Shown here one piece after another: positions 63,628-64,000 of a DNA stretch of 64,000 nucleotides (position 1 is its first letter; every line of letters begins with the position of its first letter). Source of the stretch: Catalinimonas niigatensis. Its GTDB lineage: Bacteria; Bacteroidota; Bacteroidia; Cytophagales; Cyclobacteriaceae. A program made the position numbers and the translations under genes. A model generated the notes under the pieces. It was not told where the DNA came from. It saw only the letters and a program-made list of their open reading frames with translations, and searched no databases. Location of the stretch: assembly GCF_030506285.1 (NCBI RefSeq), contig NZ_CP119422.1:2604001-2668000 (forward strand), in the 5' to 3' direction.

Positions 63628-64000
63628 AAATAATTTTTTTAGTGACTTATTCTGCAATAATACTTAATTATTTATATATAATATTAATAAAGTTTTATTT
63701 TACTTTTCTATATTAATCCGCATACATTTTCACTGACTGGCATCATTTTAGGAAAAAGCTCTTCCTTATCTGCTGATACAAGAGTCTTCCAGCCTCATTG
63801 ACAGAAATCTGCCATTTGCACTTCAGGCTTTGCTTTTAGAGAAAGAATTGGATACTTTACTCTGCAATAGCTTATCATCTCTATGTTCCATTTCAGCCCT
63901 ATATCAGATGCCGAACTGGCATTGCTAAGGCAGCAATGCTATCTTTCATTGACAGCTCCCATGGATGGGATGTGGGACAGCCTGATCCATAGGGCAGTGG
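63628..64000. other. Right-edge intergenic region with a small hairpin
   Basis: No convincing coding frame or gene is seen in the last 373 bp. An 8-bp inverted repeat (GCATTGCT 63919-63926 / AGCAATGC 63932-63939) is present. The sequence looks like degraded or intergenic DNA. The promoter of the large T9SS gene is presumably near 63.65-63.72 kb. Confidence 0.4.

Noticed and set aside
63628-64000. Truncated transposase or insertion sequence at the right edge
   Set aside because: No frame shows transposase motifs, and no terminal inverted repeat could be matched.
1-64000. rRNA or tRNA genes
   Set aside because: No conserved rRNA stretch or cloverleaf with a CCA-like acceptor end was recognised by eye; short tRNAs could still be missed without a covariance search.

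Overview
The window looks like chromosomal DNA of a member of the Bacteroidota, most likely the order Cytophagales. The main signs are a PorW/SprE-type lipoprotein of the type IX secretion system, a large secreted protein with a C-terminal T9SS sorting domain, an atp operon that carries atpBEFHAG without atpD/atpC, ECF sigma factors paired with very short partners, PspC/GIN-domain and bactofilin proteins, and promoter-like TAnnTTTG boxes. Genes are densely packed, no rRNA or tRNA gene and no complete insertion sequence was recognised, and no CRISPR array is present. Genus-level placement is not possible from the sequence alone.

Layout. 1-6.9 kb (minus strand): a GH106-type glycoside hydrolase lipoprotein cut by the left edge, a dienelactone hydrolase-like protein, two small proteins, a TPR lipoprotein and an NRDE/TANGO2 protein. 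6.9-13.1 kb (minus): an ECF sigma factor with a membrane partner, a class A penicillin-binding protein and SprE/PorW. 13.2-21.9 kb (plus): an M23 peptidase, a bactofilin, an AtpZ-like protein, a membrane protein and atpBEFHAG ending in a clear terminator, then a UbiA-like membrane protein abutting a methyltransferase. 21.9-36.8 kb: housekeeping and envelope genes (fbp, a low-molecular-weight phosphatase, acyl-CoA dehydrogenase, an FNT channel, PadR plus a PspC/GIN protein, a pentapeptide-repeat protein, a 2-hydroxyacid dehydrogenase, mgtE, rsmA, an M17 aminopeptidase, pdxA).

36.8-48.3 kb (all minus) is the most coherent system: a putative nitrate-assimilation island. It holds a NarX-like sensor kinase with a PilJ/NarX-type P-box, a NarL-type response regulator, mobA, an outer-membrane porin, a NarK-type transporter, a 1170-residue nitrate reductase fused to an FAD/NAD(P) reductase and a BFD-type [2Fe-2S] domain, and a protein joining nitrite-reductase-like half-domains to a C-terminal rubredoxin. 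A 16-bp inverted heptamer (TACGTAA-N2-TTACKTA) occurs upstream of the kinase, the porin and narK, with the 7-2-7 geometry known for NarL sites. This suggests that the kinase/regulator pair controls the island.

48.4-64 kb is accessory: an orphan kinase, an FG-GAP repeat protein and a PVC-type cytochrome c protein whose 5' ends run into repeat DNA, a 42-bp periodic repeat field, a second ECF sigma/partner pair, a divergent ClpP, a GH26 mannanase-like enzyme, an AlkZ-like winged-helix protein, a DUF1080 protein and a large T9SS-exported beta-propeller/Fn3 protein. The GH106, GH26, DUF1080 and PVC-type proteins fit a polysaccharide-degrading lifestyle, with T9SS export of at least one large protein.
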